A stretch of DNA of 64,000 nt from Frigidibacter sp. ROC022 (GCF_024723735.1 NZ_JANQDU010000003.1:1-64000); one strand, 5' to 3'. Positions 19,078-28,571 are shown, counted from the stretch's first letter. Notes: generated from the letters alone by a model not told the origin. Made by a program: numbers and translations.

Positions 19078-20253
19078 GTGACCATCGATATCAATACCCT
19101 GCCGCTGCACGGCACCCGCATCCTGGACTTCACCCAGGTCATGATGGGCCCCTGCGCGACCCAGGTACTGGCCGACTTCGGCGCCGATGTGATCAAGATC
19201 GAACGGCCCGGCGCCGGCGATCTGTCGCGCAACTTCTTCGGCGAACCCTCGGAAGAGGCGATGAACAACGCCGTCTTCGCCTCGCTGAACCGCAACAAGC
19301 GCTCGATCGAGATCGACACCAAGTCCGAGGCGGGCCGGCAGATGGTGCTGGACATGGTGCGCGAGGCCGATGTGGTGGTGGACAACTTCCGCGCCGGGGT
19401 GATGCAGCGGCTCGGCTTCGGCTACGAGGCGCTCTCGGCCATCAACCCGCGCATCATCTGCGCCTCGGGCACCGGCTACGGCGAGACCGGCCCCTATGCG
19501 CACAAGGGCGGCCAGGACGTGCTTGCCCAGGCGATGAGCGGCGTGATGGAGAAGACCCAGGACCCCTCGATCCCGAAGTCGATCTATCCGACGACGCTTT
19601 GCGACTACACCGCCGGAATGCATCTGGTGCAGGGCATCATGGCGGCGCTGTTGGCCCGCGAAAAGACCGGGCGCGGGCAGAAGGTCTCGGTCTCGCTCTA
19701 CGACTCGATGCTGGCGATGCAGATGCAGGAAGCCGCGCAGTGGAACGCCCACGGCGAGGTGCTGAACTGGGCCGCGATGCCGCTGACCGGGGTGTTCGAT
19801 ACCACCGATGGCGCGGTCTGCCTGGTCGGAGCGTTCAAGTCGAACCCGCTGCGCGACATCTGTGCGGCGCTCGAGATCGACAACCTCGAGCCGGAATATC
19901 CGACCCTGGCGCATCAGCGGAAGGCCAAGTCGTTCCTGCAGCAGACCTTCCGCGAGCGGATCGCCACCAACACCACCGCCTATTGGCTGGAACGGCTGGA
20001 GGCGCAGGACCTGCTCTGCGCGCCGGTGCGCTCGCTCGGCGAGGCGCTGGAGGATCCGCAGACCGCGATGAACGGGATGCTGGTCGAGATCGAGCATCCG
20101 TTCCTGGGCCCGCTGACCCTGATCGGCAACCCGGTGCATCTGAGCGAGGCCCCGGTCGAGGTCCGGCACCTGCCGCCGAAACTGGGCGAGCATACCGAGG
20201 AGCTGATCCGCGAGTTCAACCTGAAGCCCGGCAACAGGAGCGCGGCGGAATGA
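19078..20253 (+). CDS. CaiB/BaiF-type CoA transferase
   Basis: A 391-aa family III CoA transferase. The N-terminal motif LDFTQVMMGP is followed by GADVIKIERPGAGD, NRNKRSIEID, and the catalytic Asp region (LCDYTAGMHLVQG, about residue 178), all typical of the intertwined-dimer fold. It transfers CoA onto a carboxylate substrate. It starts with GTG 2 bp after the previous stop and has an ATGA overlap with the hydratase gene. The CaiB/CaiD-like pairing with the next gene suggests CoA-ester chemistry on a small carboxylic acid. Confidence 0.9.
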   Translation: MTIDINTLPLHGTRILDFTQVMMGPCATQVLADFGADVIKIERPGAGDLSRNFFGEPSEEAMNNAVFASLNRNKRSIEIDTKSEAGRQMVLDMVREADVVVDNFRAGVMQRLGFGYEALSAINPRIICASGTGYGETGPYAHKGGQDVLAQAMSGVMEKTQDPSIPKSIYPTTLCDYTAGMHLVQGIMAALLAREKTGRGQKVSVSLYDSMLAMQMQEAAQWNAHGEVLNWAAMPLTGVFDTTDGAVCLVGAFKSNPLRDICAALEIDNLEPEYPTLAHQRKAKSFLQQTFRERIATNTTAYWLERLEAQDLLCAPVRSLGEALEDPQTAMNGMLVEIEHPFLGPLTLIGNPVHLSEAPVEVRHLPPKLGEHTEELIREFNLKPGNRSAAE

Positions 20254-21026
20254 GCGTTCTGTTCGATGTGAAGGACCATGTCGCGCGGGTGACGATCGAC
20301 CGGCCCGAACGCATGAACGCCGTCGATCCGGCGACCGAGGTCGAACTGGAGCGGATCTGGACCGAGATCGAAGCCCGCGACGACATCCGCTGCATCGTGC
20401 TGACCGGTGCCGGGGACCGGGCCTTCAGCGCCGGGGCCGACATGAAGGCCGCCGGCGGGGCTTCGGGGCTCGATTACTGGGCCGGGCTGAACCCGAACGG
20501 CTTCGGCGGCATCGCGCTGCGCGAGAGCCTGACCGTGCCGGTGATCGCGCGGGTCAACGGGTTGGCGCTCGGCGGCGGAATGGAGATGGTGTTGGGCGCA
20601 GATATCGTCATCGCGGCCGAGACCGCCCGCTTCGGCCTGCCCGAGGCCAAGGTCGGCCGCCTGCCGCTGGATGGCGGCATGGTCGCGCTGCAACGGCTGA
20701 TCCCGCGCAACATCGCTGCCGGACTGATGCTGACCGGGCGCATGCTCTCGGCCGCCGACGCGATGCAGTACGGGCTGGTCAATGCCGTCGCCCCCGCCAA
20801 TGCGCTGGATGCCGAGGTCGATGCCTGGGTGGCCGATGTCCTGAGCTGCGCACCGCTTTCGGTCCGGGCGATCAAGGCCACCCTGCGCCAGACCGCGCAT
20901 CTGACCGCGCGCGAGGCCCGTGCCCACAGCCACCCGGCGTTGATCGCGGCGCTGAACTCGGAGGATTCCGAGGAAGGAGTCACCGCCTTCCGCGAAAAGC
21001 GCGCCCCGGTCTGGCGCGGCAGATAG
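20250..21026 (+). CDS. Enoyl-CoA hydratase/isomerase (crotonase family)
   Basis: A 258-aa crotonase-fold protein with oxyanion-hole segments AFSAGADMKA (near residue 60) and NGLALGGGMEM (near 105), and a catalytic-Glu region FGLPEAKVGRLP (near 130), as in CaiD-type hydratases. It probably hydrates or isomerises the CoA ester made by the preceding transferase. Its ATG overlaps the transferase stop. Confidence 0.9.
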   Translation: MSVLFDVKDHVARVTIDRPERMNAVDPATEVELERIWTEIEARDDIRCIVLTGAGDRAFSAGADMKAAGGASGLDYWAGLNPNGFGGIALRESLTVPVIARVNGLALGGGMEMVLGADIVIAAETARFGLPEAKVGRLPLDGGMVALQRLIPRNIAAGLMLTGRMLSAADAMQYGLVNAVAPANALDAEVDAWVADVLSCAPLSVRAIKATLRQTAHLTAREARAHSHPALIAALNSEDSEEGVTAFREKRAPVWRGR

Positions 21027-21035
21027 GCGGCTGAG

Positions 21036-21380
21036 ATGGCGCTGGTCATCAAGAGCGAATGCATCGACGTCAAGGACGGCAGCTGCACGACGGTCTGCCC
21101 GGTGGATTGCATCTATGAAAGCGAGCGGATGTATTACATCCACCCGACCGAATGCATCGAATGCGGCCTGTGCGAAACCATCTGCCCGGTCGATGCGATC
21201 CGCTATGACGACGAGCTGGAACCGGGGGAGGCCGAATTCGCCCGGATCAATGCCGAGGCGTTCTTCGACGCCCTTGGCCAACTGACCGAACCAGGAGGCT
21301 GGTCCCGGGCCGACCCGCCGATGCCGGACCATCCGCGGATCGCCGACATCGCGCCGCGCTCCGGGCGCCAAACCAACTGA
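21036..21380 (+). CDS. 7Fe-8S ferredoxin
   Basis: A 114-aa FdxA-like ferredoxin. Cysteines at 9, 17, 21 and 25 and at 40, 43, 46 and 50 match the spacing of seven-iron ferredoxins ([3Fe-4S] plus [4Fe-4S]); the C-terminal part (about residues 60-114) is an extension without Cys. It is likely the electron carrier for the flavoprotein encoded earlier in this operon. Confidence 0.88.
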   Translation: MALVIKSECIDVKDGSCTTVCPVDCIYESERMYYIHPTECIECGLCETICPVDAIRYDDELEPGEAEFARINAEAFFDALGQLTEPGGWSRADPPMPDHPRIADIAPRSGRQTN

Positions 21381-21394
21381 AGAAGGATCGACCC

Positions 21395-22270
21395 ATGCAG
21401 GGCATCATTGCCGCCGTCCCCACCCCGATCGACGCCTCCGGGGCCCCGATCCGCGAGCTGTTTGTCGAACATTGCCGCTGGGCGCTGGCGAATGGCTGCG
21501 ACGGGCTGAATGTCCTGGGCTCGACCGGCGAGGCCAATTCCTTCGACGGCGCGACCCGGGGGCGGGTGATGGGCTGGGCGGCGGAGGAACTTGGGGGCGA
21601 GCGGCTGATGGTCGGCACCGGCACCCCGTCTCTGGCCGAGACCGTGGCGCTGACAACCGAGGCCGACAGGCTGGGTTTCGCGGTGGCGCTGGTGTTGCCG
21701 CCCTACTACTACAAGCCCGCGACCGACGACGGTCTCTATCGCTGGTACATGGCGCTGCACGCGGCGCTCGGGGCGCGGCCGATCCGGCTCTACTTCTACA
21801 ACTTTCCGCAGATGACCGGGATCGTGATCTCGCAATCGGTGATCGAACGCCTGCACCGCGCGGCACCGGAACGGTTCTGCGGGATCAAGGATTCCTCGGG
21901 CGATCTCGCCTATTGCCGCGGCATCGCTTCGGCGCTGCCGGGGTTCATCGTGCTGCCCAGTTCCGAGACATCCCTGCCCGAGGCCAGGAGTTCGGGGTTC
22001 GCTGGCTGCATCTCGGCCACCGTCAACCTTTCGGCACCGCTCTGCGGCCGGCTCTGGGCCGGCGAGACCGGGCTGGCCGACAGGATTGCCACGATCCGCG
22101 GCTCGGTCTCGGCGCAGCCGCTCATCCCGGCGATCAAGTATCTGGTCGGCCGGCGCAGTGGCGATCCCAGTTGGGAAGAGGTTCTGCCCCCCTTCACGGC
22201 CCTGACCGCCCAGGCGCGGGCGGCGCTGGACGCGATCGACCTGTCCCACGCCGACAGCGCGGTGGCGTGA
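21395..22270 (+). CDS. DapA-family lyase/aldolase
   Basis: A 291-aa class I aldolase of the dihydrodipicolinate synthase/N-acetylneuraminate lyase superfamily. Seen are the GSTGEANSF carboxylate-binding loop (near residue 43), the catalytic Tyr in YFYNFPQ (near 132), and the Schiff-base Lys in GIKDSSGD (near 161). In a catabolic operon it probably makes or splits a pyruvate-type adduct rather than making lysine. The 14-bp spacing keeps it in the operon. Confidence 0.85.
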   Translation: MQGIIAAVPTPIDASGAPIRELFVEHCRWALANGCDGLNVLGSTGEANSFDGATRGRVMGWAAEELGGERLMVGTGTPSLAETVALTTEADRLGFAVALVLPPYYYKPATDDGLYRWYMALHAALGARPIRLYFYNFPQMTGIVISQSVIERLHRAAPERFCGIKDSSGDLAYCRGIASALPGFIVLPSSETSLPEARSSGFAGCISATVNLSAPLCGRLWAGETGLADRIATIRGSVSAQPLIPAIKYLVGRRSGDPSWEEVLPPFTALTAQARAALDAIDLSHADSAVA

Positions 22271-22734
22271 TGGCCGAGGAAACGCTCTGGACCCGCCGAT
22301 TTCTCGACCTGGCCGATCTGATCGCCAGCTGGTCCGACGACCGCGACCGCCATGTTGGCGCGGTGATCGTCGGCGCGGCGCATGAGGTGCGGGCTTCGGG
22401 CTACAACGGCCTGCCGCGCGGCGTCGGCGGCCATGAGGATGCCCGATATGACCGGGCCAGCGGCGAGAAGTTCCACTGGGTCGAACATGCCGAGCGCAAC
22501 GCGATCTACAATGCCGCCCGGGCCGGAACCGCGGTGGAGGGCTGCACGATCTACGTCAACCGCTTCCCCTGCGCCGATTGCGCCCGCGCCATCATCCAGA
22601 GCGGGATTGCCCGGGTCGTCTGCCCGCCGCGCCCGCAGAACGACGGCGCGCTGGACCACAGTTTCGTGGTCGCCGAAACGCTGCTGGCCGAGGCCGGCGT
22701 GGGGCTGAGCTTCTGCGAGGGGCGCGCCGAATAG
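22270..22734 (+). CDS. Zinc deaminase of the cytidine/deoxycytidylate family
   Basis: A 154-aa CDA-fold deaminase with the zinc motif HAERNAIYNAA (His plus the catalytic Glu) and PCADCARAI (two Cys ligands). dCMP deaminases and bacterial relatives share this layout, but its place at the end of a catabolic operon, overlapping the lyase stop by one base, suggests deamination of a pathway intermediate. The exact substrate is unknown. Confidence 0.83.
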   Translation: MAEETLWTRRFLDLADLIASWSDDRDRHVGAVIVGAAHEVRASGYNGLPRGVGGHEDARYDRASGEKFHWVEHAERNAIYNAARAGTAVEGCTIYVNRFPCADCARAIIQSGIARVVCPPRPQNDGALDHSFVVAETLLAEAGVGLSFCEGRAE

Positions 22735-22753
22735 GCAGGCCGGGCCGCCCGGG

Positions 22754-23095
22754 TCAGTCGGCCACCTTCTTGACGAACTGGGACTTCAGTCCCATCTGCC
22801 CGATCCCCGGCACCTTGCAGTCGATGTCATGATCGCCATCGACCAGCCGGATGCCGCGAACCTTGGTCCCGACCTTGAGCACCGTGGACGAGCCCTTGAG
22901 CTTCAGGTCCTTGATGACCGTCACGGTGTCGCCGTCCTTCAGGACATTGCCGACGCTGTCGCGCACCTCGGCGGCATCCTCGGACGCCGCATCGGGCGAC
23001 CATTCATGGCCGCATTCGGGACAGATCAGCAGCGCGTCCATCTGATAGGTGTATGCGGAGTTGCATTCGGGGCAGGGGGGCAGGGTCTCGGTCAT
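22754..23095 (-). CDS. PhnA/YjdM-like zinc-ribbon protein
   Basis: A 113-aa protein with an N-terminal zinc ribbon (CPECNS...CPECGHEW) and the C-terminal PhnA domain (DSVGNVLKDGDTVTVIKDLKLKG...). The family is named after the phosphonate region of E. coli, but its role is uncertain and it is not a C-P lyase component. It is convergent with the deaminase gene, 19 bp apart, and probably transcribed alone. Confidence 0.85.
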   Translation of the reverse strand: MTETLPPCPECNSAYTYQMDALLICPECGHEWSPDAASEDAAEVRDSVGNVLKDGDTVTVIKDLKLKGSSTVLKVGTKVRGIRLVDGDHDIDCKVPGIGQMGLKSQFVKKVAD

Positions 23096-23161
23096 GGGTC
23101 CGCCTATAGTCGGCTGGCAGGCCGATGACCAGACAGGATCGACCGCCGCCGCCCGAAGCGC

Positions 23162-24451
23162 TCAGGCCGGGGCATCCCCGGCACCGGCATGGGTTTCGAG
23201 CATCTCGATCACCATCGCGGCGGTCCAGGTGAACTGCCCGCCGCCGCAGGGCTCGGCGGTGTTCGGGTCGTAATACTCGGCAAAGCCGCTCTGCCGGATC
23301 AGCCGCAGGCTGTCGGCCTTGATCCGGCCGGCGAGTTCCACCTGCCCGGCCTGCTCCAGCCCGTCGGCGATCATGTAGTTGACCACCAGCCAGACCGGCC
23401 CGCGCCAGTAGCGCAGGCTGTCGAACTCGGGCGTGGTGGGGTCGTGGCTGGGCACCAGGTAGCGGCAATGCTCGGCCAGCGACCCGATCCGGCGGGCAAG
23501 GGCCGCGACCCGCCCTGGGGGCAGCGGCGCGAAGGCCGCCAGAAGACCGCCGACCGAGGGGCTGTCGATCAGGCGGCCGATGCTCCGGTCGAGGCAGAGA
23601 TACTGGCCGCGCGCGGCACTCCACAGGGTTTCCATCGCGGCGATCCCGCGCTCGGCCATGGCCCGCGACTCGGCCGCGATCCGCGGCTCTCCCAGTTCTT
23701 CGGCCAGGGCCGCCAGATCGGCGCAGGAGCGGATCAGGATCGCGTTGAACCCCGGATCGACGACCTGGAAGGGCGAGGCGTCATGCAGCGCGGCATTGTC
23801 CCAGCCGAGGCCGCGGAACCGCTGGACCAGCCAGATGTAGCGCTTGTATTGCTCGTCGGTCGGGCGATGCGCCGGGTCGGCATGGCTGGTGTCGCGGCGG
23901 TTGAACGGCAGCACGCCGTCGGTCGGCACCCGCTGGAAGGCGTCGTCCCAGTCAACTGAGTTGTCGCGCCCGGATTCCCAGGGGTGGATGATCGCCACCA
24001 GCCCGCTGTGCTGCGGATCGCGGCAGCGGAAGAACCACTGGTGCCAGGCATGGATGCGCGGCAGCAGCGCCCGCGCCCGCTCGGCCGCCAATGTCTTGTC
24101 CTGCGCCCGGTCGAAGATCCGCCGCACCGCAAAGCCGGCGACCGGCGGCTGGGTGATCCCCGAGGTCGGCACCTCGCGCCCGGTGTCCCAGACATCCGGC
24201 CCGGGATAATAGCCCTCGTCGCGCTGGTGGAAGATGATATGCGGCACCATCCCGTCGTCCCATTGATGGGCGAAGAGCGTGTCGATCTCGGTCCAGGCCC
24301 GGGGCTCGTCGAAATGCGCGAAGCCAAGCGCGCTCAGGGCGCTGTCCCAGTTCCACTGGAAGGGGTAGAGACCCTTGGTCGGAACGGTGTAGAAGCCGCG
24401 GTCGTTGTTGCGCAGCACCTGACGGGCTGTCTCGATCATGTCTTGTGTCAT
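23162..24451 (-). CDS. GH63-like glycosidase (glucosyl-/mannosylglycerate hydrolase type)
   Basis: A 429-aa (alpha/alpha)6-barrel glycosidase. Motifs QWNWDSALSALG, QWDDGMVPHI, HPWESGRDNSVDWDD and YWRGPVWLVVNYM are typical of GH63/MGH1-like enzymes that hydrolyse mannosyl- or glucosylglycerate, and the size fits those enzymes. There is no signal peptide, so it acts on imported substrate in the cytoplasm. The ATG at 24451 is chosen over an upstream TTG (24466). It is the last gene of the LacI-controlled sugar operon. The substrate assignment rests on resemblance and needs assay. Confidence 0.72.
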   Translation of the reverse strand: MTQDMIETARQVLRNNDRGFYTVPTKGLYPFQWNWDSALSALGFAHFDEPRAWTEIDTLFAHQWDDGMVPHIIFHQRDEGYYPGPDVWDTGREVPTSGITQPPVAGFAVRRIFDRAQDKTLAAERARALLPRIHAWHQWFFRCRDPQHSGLVAIIHPWESGRDNSVDWDDAFQRVPTDGVLPFNRRDTSHADPAHRPTDEQYKRYIWLVQRFRGLGWDNAALHDASPFQVVDPGFNAILIRSCADLAALAEELGEPRIAAESRAMAERGIAAMETLWSAARGQYLCLDRSIGRLIDSPSVGGLLAAFAPLPPGRVAALARRIGSLAEHCRYLVPSHDPTTPEFDSLRYWRGPVWLVVNYMIADGLEQAGQVELAGRIKADSLRLIRQSGFAEYYDPNTAEPCGGGQFTWTAAMVIEMLETHAGAGDAPA

Positions 24452-24458
24452 TGTGTTC

Positions 24459-25502
24459 TCAGGCAACCGCCAGGGTGGTTTCGGGGTCGAACCAGCGTAT
24501 GCGGTCCGGTTGCGGGGCCAGGGTCAGGGTCTCGCCAGGGCGCACCTTCATGTCGCTGTCCAGGATGACCCGGAACAGCTTGCCTTCGACCTCGCAGGTC
24601 ACCAGCAGATGCGCGCCCAGCGGTTCGACGACCTTGGCGAGCGCGGTCAGCCCCTGCTCTGCCGGTTGCATGTCCTCGGGCCGGATCGCGAATTGCAGCG
24701 CGGCCCTGTCGGCTTGCGGCCCGTCGAAGGTCTGGCCGGCGACGGTCCATCGTCCGGCACCCGCGGGCCGCGCCGGCAGGAAGTTCATCGGCGGATTGCC
24801 GATGAAGCTGGCCACGAATTCGGCGGACGGGTTGCGATAGACCTCGATCGGCGCCGCCGCCTGGATGATCTTGCCCTGGTGCATGACGCTGATCCGGTCG
24901 GCCATGCTCATCGCCTCGACCTGATCGTGGGTCACATAGATCGCCGTGGTCTTGCTGTCGGCCAGCACGCCCTTCAGCTCGGCCCGCATCTCCATCCGCA
25001 ACAGCGCGTCGAGATTCGACAGCGGCTCGTCCATCAGGATCACGTCCGGCTCCATCGCCAGCGCCCGCGCCACCGCGACCCGCTGCCGCTGGCCGCCCGA
25101 AAGCTCGCCCGAATAGCGTTTCAGCAACTGCTCGATATGCATCAGCGTCGCGGTCTTCTCGACCCGGCGCGTCACCTCGTCATTGGGCAGTTTCTGCATC
25201 CGCAGCCCGAAGCCGATGTTCTCGAACACGGTCAGATGCGGAAAGACGGCATAGTTCTGGAACACCATCGCGATGCCGCGATCCTTGGGCGACAGGTGGT
25301 CGATCCGCCGGCCGCCGATCCAGACCTCGCCCGTCGTGGCGGTCTCCAGCCCGGCGATGATCCGCAGCAGGGTAGACTTCCCGCAGCCCGAGGCGCCGAG
25401 AAGCACCATGAACTCCTGATCCGCGATGGTCAGGTTGATGTCATGCAGCGCCTGATAGGCGCCGAAGATCTTGGCGACGTTCTTGATCTGGATTTCAGCC
25501 AT
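24459..25502 (-). CDS. Sugar ABC importer ATPase (MalK/UgpC type)
   Basis: A 347-aa CUT1-family ATPase: Walker A GASGCGKST near residue 37, signature LSGGQRQRV near 133, Walker B LMDEPLSNLD near 156, and switch His VTHDQVEA near 189. A C-terminal TOBE regulatory domain follows. It serves the two permeases encoded just upstream. The stop lies 7 bp before the glycosidase ATG. Confidence 0.88.
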   Translation of the reverse strand: MAEIQIKNVAKIFGAYQALHDINLTIADQEFMVLLGASGCGKSTLLRIIAGLETATTGEVWIGGRRIDHLSPKDRGIAMVFQNYAVFPHLTVFENIGFGLRMQKLPNDEVTRRVEKTATLMHIEQLLKRYSGELSGGQRQRVAVARALAMEPDVILMDEPLSNLDALLRMEMRAELKGVLADSKTTAIYVTHDQVEAMSMADRISVMHQGKIIQAAAPIEVYRNPSAEFVASFIGNPPMNFLPARPAGAGRWTVAGQTFDGPQADRAALQFAIRPEDMQPAEQGLTALAKVVEPLGAHLLVTCEVEGKLFRVILDSDMKVRPGETLTLAPQPDRIRWFDPETTLAVA

Positions 25503-25535
25503 AGCGCTGGTTCCTTTGACTGGCCGCCCCTCGCC

Positions 25536-26375
25536 TCAGCGGTTGGCGATGCCCCACATGGCGAAGAGGTATTTGCGCACCGCGAAGATGAAGATCAGCG
25601 CCGGCACGACGAGGATGAAGCCGCCGGCGAATTTCAGATGCAGCGGCGAGGTGTCGAGGTTCTGCAGCAGGAAGGCGGTCAGGGTCCGGTTCTCGATGGT
25701 CAGCACCGCGGCCGCAAAGACCTCGTTCCACGAGATGACGAAGGCAAAGATCGCGCTGGCCGCGATGCCGGGCAGGATCAGCGGCAGCACCACCTTGGTA
25801 AAGGCGGTCAGCCGGGTGCAGCCCAGCGTCCAGGCCGCCTCTTCCAGCTCGATCGGAATGCCCGAAAACAGCGAGAAGGTGATCAGCACCGCGAAGGGGA
25901 TCGCCAGCGTGGTATGGACGATCGCCAGGCCGAAGGCGGTGTCGTCCAGCCCGGTGCGGATGAACAGCACCGCCAGCGGCAGCGCCAGAAGCGGCAGCGG
26001 AAAGGCCCGGGTCAGCAGGATCAGCAGCCGGAACAGCCCCTTGCCGCGAAACTCGAACCGCGACAGGGCATAGCCCGCCGGCGCCCCGATGACGATCGAC
26101 ATGACCATCGTCATGCCGGCGACGACCACCGAATTCTTCAGCGCCGTCAGGATGCCCGCGAAACCGGCAAAGAAGGTCAGGCTGCCCATGTCGAACTCTG
26201 GCAGGAAGGGTTTCGGAAAGCTGGTCACCGTCTCGGGAGAGGACAGGGTGTTGATCAGCAGGAAGTAGATCGGCACCAGCACCCAGGCGCAGAGAAAGAC
26301 CACCGCCGAGACATAGAGAAACCGTGCCGACTTGCGGGTGTCGGCGCCCGGGGCGCTTGCGACGGCATCGGTCAT
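25536..26375 (-). CDS. Sugar ABC importer permease (MalG type)
   Basis: A 279-aa CUT1 permease with about six transmembrane segments and an EAA loop (PIELEEAAWTLGCTRLTAF). The ATG at 26375 overlaps the stop of the partner permease (ATGA). A longer frame extending to 27164 is an out-of-frame shadow of that partner. Confidence 0.87.
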   Translation of the reverse strand: MTDAVASAPGADTRKSARFLYVSAVVFLCAWVLVPIYFLLINTLSSPETVTSFPKPFLPEFDMGSLTFFAGFAGILTALKNSVVVAGMTMVMSIVIGAPAGYALSRFEFRGKGLFRLLILLTRAFPLPLLALPLAVLFIRTGLDDTAFGLAIVHTTLAIPFAVLITFSLFSGIPIELEEAAWTLGCTRLTAFTKVVLPLILPGIAASAIFAFVISWNEVFAAAVLTIENRTLTAFLLQNLDTSPLHLKFAGGFILVVPALIFIFAVRKYLFAMWGIANR

Positions 26376-27217
26376 ATCGAGGCTCCTTTCGGGACCCGCA
26401 GCACGCGCAGGATGATCAGGGTGAAGCCGATCGAGATCCCCAGGATGATCAGCGCCATGGCGGCGGCGGCACGGCTGTTGAGCAGGTCGAACTGATAGGC
26501 ATAGGTCTCGCCCATCAGCACCGGGAACAGGGTGCCGCCCAGTGCGGCGACCACGGCGAAAATCTCGAAGGCCAGGATCACGCGGAGCACCAACGCGGTC
26601 TGCAGGCTGGGCCGCAGCAGCGGCAGGGTGATGCGCAGGAAACGTTTCCAGGGCGAGGCGCCAAAGACCTCGGCCGCCTCGTAATATTCCTTGGGGATCA
26701 ACCCGATGCCGGCCACCAGGATCACCAGCATGATCGCCGTCGCGCGCCAGATCTCGGCCAGGGCAATGGCCAGGAAGACCACACCGGGATGCTGGTAGGA
26801 CAGCAGGTTCAGCGGTTTGTCGATGACCCCCAGCCCGTGCATCATCGAGTTCAGGAAGCCCGACTGATCGAAGATCGCCAGCCAGATGATCCCGGCGGCC
26901 AGATCGGAAATGCCCAGCGGAATCGTCCAGATGTAGAGCACCAGATCGCGGCCCTTGCCCATCTTGCTGACCATCGTGGCCATCAGCAGCGCCAGCGCCA
27001 CCTGTATCGGCACCACCACCGCAGCCAGCAGCAGCGTGTTCTTCATCGAGATCGGGAATTTCCAGTGCGAGGTGACTTCGCGGAAATTGTCGAGCGTCAG
27101 CTCGGAGCCGTTGCTGAAGGCCTGCTGCGAGACAAGGATGAAGGGATAGAGAAAGAACAGGCACAGAAACAACGTGACCGGCAGGATCAGGACATAGGGC
27201 AATACCCGGGCGCTCAT
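26372..27217 (-). CDS. Sugar ABC importer permease (MalF type)
   Basis: A 281-aa CUT1 permease. An N-terminal hydrophobic segment (LPYVLILPVTLFLCLFFLY) and five further segments are seen, and the EAA loop reads PKEYYEAAEVFGASPWKRF. An 85-bp gap separates it from the binding-protein gene, a common place for differential expression. Confidence 0.87.
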   Translation of the reverse strand: MSARVLPYVLILPVTLFLCLFFLYPFILVSQQAFSNGSELTLDNFREVTSHWKFPISMKNTLLLAAVVVPIQVALALLMATMVSKMGKGRDLVLYIWTIPLGISDLAAGIIWLAIFDQSGFLNSMMHGLGVIDKPLNLLSYQHPGVVFLAIALAEIWRATAIMLVILVAGIGLIPKEYYEAAEVFGASPWKRFLRITLPLLRPSLQTALVLRVILAFEIFAVVAALGGTLFPVLMGETYAYQFDLLNSRAAAAMALIILGISIGFTLIILRVLRVPKGASI

Positions 27218-27302
27218 CTCTGTGCTCCTGACTGGCGCCGTGGCGCCGACTGCGATTTTGGGGGAGTCCGGGCCTTGTCGGCCCGGACAGGGTCAGTGGC
27301 GG

Positions 27303-28571
27303 TTACTCGACCGGGCAGGCGCCTTCCGAGGGCGCGTCAGGGGCCCAGCAGGGGGCGCCGGTCTCTTCCATGATCGCGGCCAGCTTGCCCTTCTCGTCGT
27401 CCAGCACCGCGCGGATGTCCTGGCGGGCCAGCACGATGCGCTCGAAGGCGTCGACGAAGACCCGGTTGAACTCGCCGCCCTTGTCGCCCAGGCCCGCGGG
27501 CAGCAGCCCGGGGTTGGCGTCGGGTGAGGCGCTCATCTTGGCGACGGCGGCCCCGGCAGCCTGCACCGAAGGCGGCAGGTCGTCGGGCAGCGCAACGTCA
27601 ACGACCGGGAAGAAGTTGGTCGCGCGCAGCGTGGCGATCTGGGTTTCGGGGGCCAGCATGTATTTCACCAGGGCCTTGGCGGCCTCCATGTCGGGCGCGG
27701 TGCGCGGGATCGCGACCCCGGCGAGCACCGGCATGAAGCCCCGGCCGGCCGGACCGGCGGGGGCCGGGAAGGCGACGAAGTCATCCGGACGGTCATTGAA
27801 GGCCTGCGCCAGGCGCGAGGTGTGATCGAAGACGATCCAGGCATCGCCGGACAGGAGCTGTTCCTGCATGAACGAGAAATTGGTCGAGGCCGGGTTGGTA
27901 TGTTCCCAGAGCTCGCGGAACTTCTCCCAGGCGACGACGGCGTCATCCGAGGCGAAGGTGCGGACCACGCCGTTGGTATAGGACGGATACAGATAGCCCT
28001 GGAAGAAGCGATGCTTCAGCCCCTTGGGGCCGGCGGGAAAGCCGAATTTCGGTTCGCCCGTCGCCTCGTGGACATTGGCCGCCCATTCGATCAGCTGGTC
28101 ATAGGTCAGCGCGTCGATATCGGCCCCCTCCGGCAGATAGGGCAGCGCCTCCTTGTTGGCGGCCATGATGTAGCTGGCCTGCATCCAGGGGATGTAGAGC
28201 ATCTTGTCGGTGCCCAGCATGGCCAGGGTGTTGAAGGTCTCGCTGGCGGAAGAGACGCCGAGGTCGCTCAGATCGACCAGGTCGTCGGGGCTCATCGCCG
28301 CGAAATCGCCATGCAGCCCGCCCAGCACGCCGATCGTGCCCGATCCGGATTGCAGCTCGGCGTTCAGGCGGGTCAGCCAGGGGCCGGCATCGTTCGGCTG
28401 GTAATCGACGCCTTGCCCGGCGCCGGCCAGGACCTGCTCGCGCATGGCCTGGCTTTCTTCCACCGGCTTGGCCTGGGTCGACCAGAACAGGACATCCGCC
28501 TGCGCCGCCATGGCCGTGCAGGAGAGGGCGACACCGGACGCAACGCCCGCGATCTTGGAGAATAGGGTCAT
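27303..28571 (-). CDS. Sugar ABC importer substrate-binding protein
   Basis: A 422-aa family-1 extracellular binding protein with a Sec signal peptide (about residues 1-25, ending AAQA-D). The mature part has the lobed architecture of CUT1 binding proteins and two Cys near the C-terminus (PCWAP, ACPVE) that may form a disulfide. A strong ribosome-binding site (GGGAGGAACC) precedes the ATG. First gene of the operon; the glycosidase partner suggests a glycoside or compatible-solute ligand. Confidence 0.85.
   Translation of the reverse strand: MTLFSKIAGVASGVALSCTAMAAQADVLFWSTQAKPVEESQAMREQVLAGAGQGVDYQPNDAGPWLTRLNAELQSGSGTIGVLGGLHGDFAAMSPDDLVDLSDLGVSSASETFNTLAMLGTDKMLYIPWMQASYIMAANKEALPYLPEGADIDALTYDQLIEWAANVHEATGEPKFGFPAGPKGLKHRFFQGYLYPSYTNGVVRTFASDDAVVAWEKFRELWEHTNPASTNFSFMQEQLLSGDAWIVFDHTSRLAQAFNDRPDDFVAFPAPAGPAGRGFMPVLAGVAIPRTAPDMEAAKALVKYMLAPETQIATLRATNFFPVVDVALPDDLPPSVQAAGAAVAKMSASPDANPGLLPAGLGDKGGEFNRVFVDAFERIVLARQDIRAVLDDEKGKLAAIMEETGAPCWAPDAPSEGACPVE

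Noticed and set aside
22754-23095. PhnA-like gene as part of the C-P lyase pathway
   Set aside because: It lies 35 kb from the phn cluster, and the family is not required for C-P bond cleavage; the name is historical.
24438-26495. Long plus-strand frame (685 codons) across the sugar ABC genes
   Set aside because: Its composition (His, Arg, Gln and Asp-rich, no domain) is that of an antisense shadow, and the minus strand carries clear ABC ATPase and permease motifs over the same bases.
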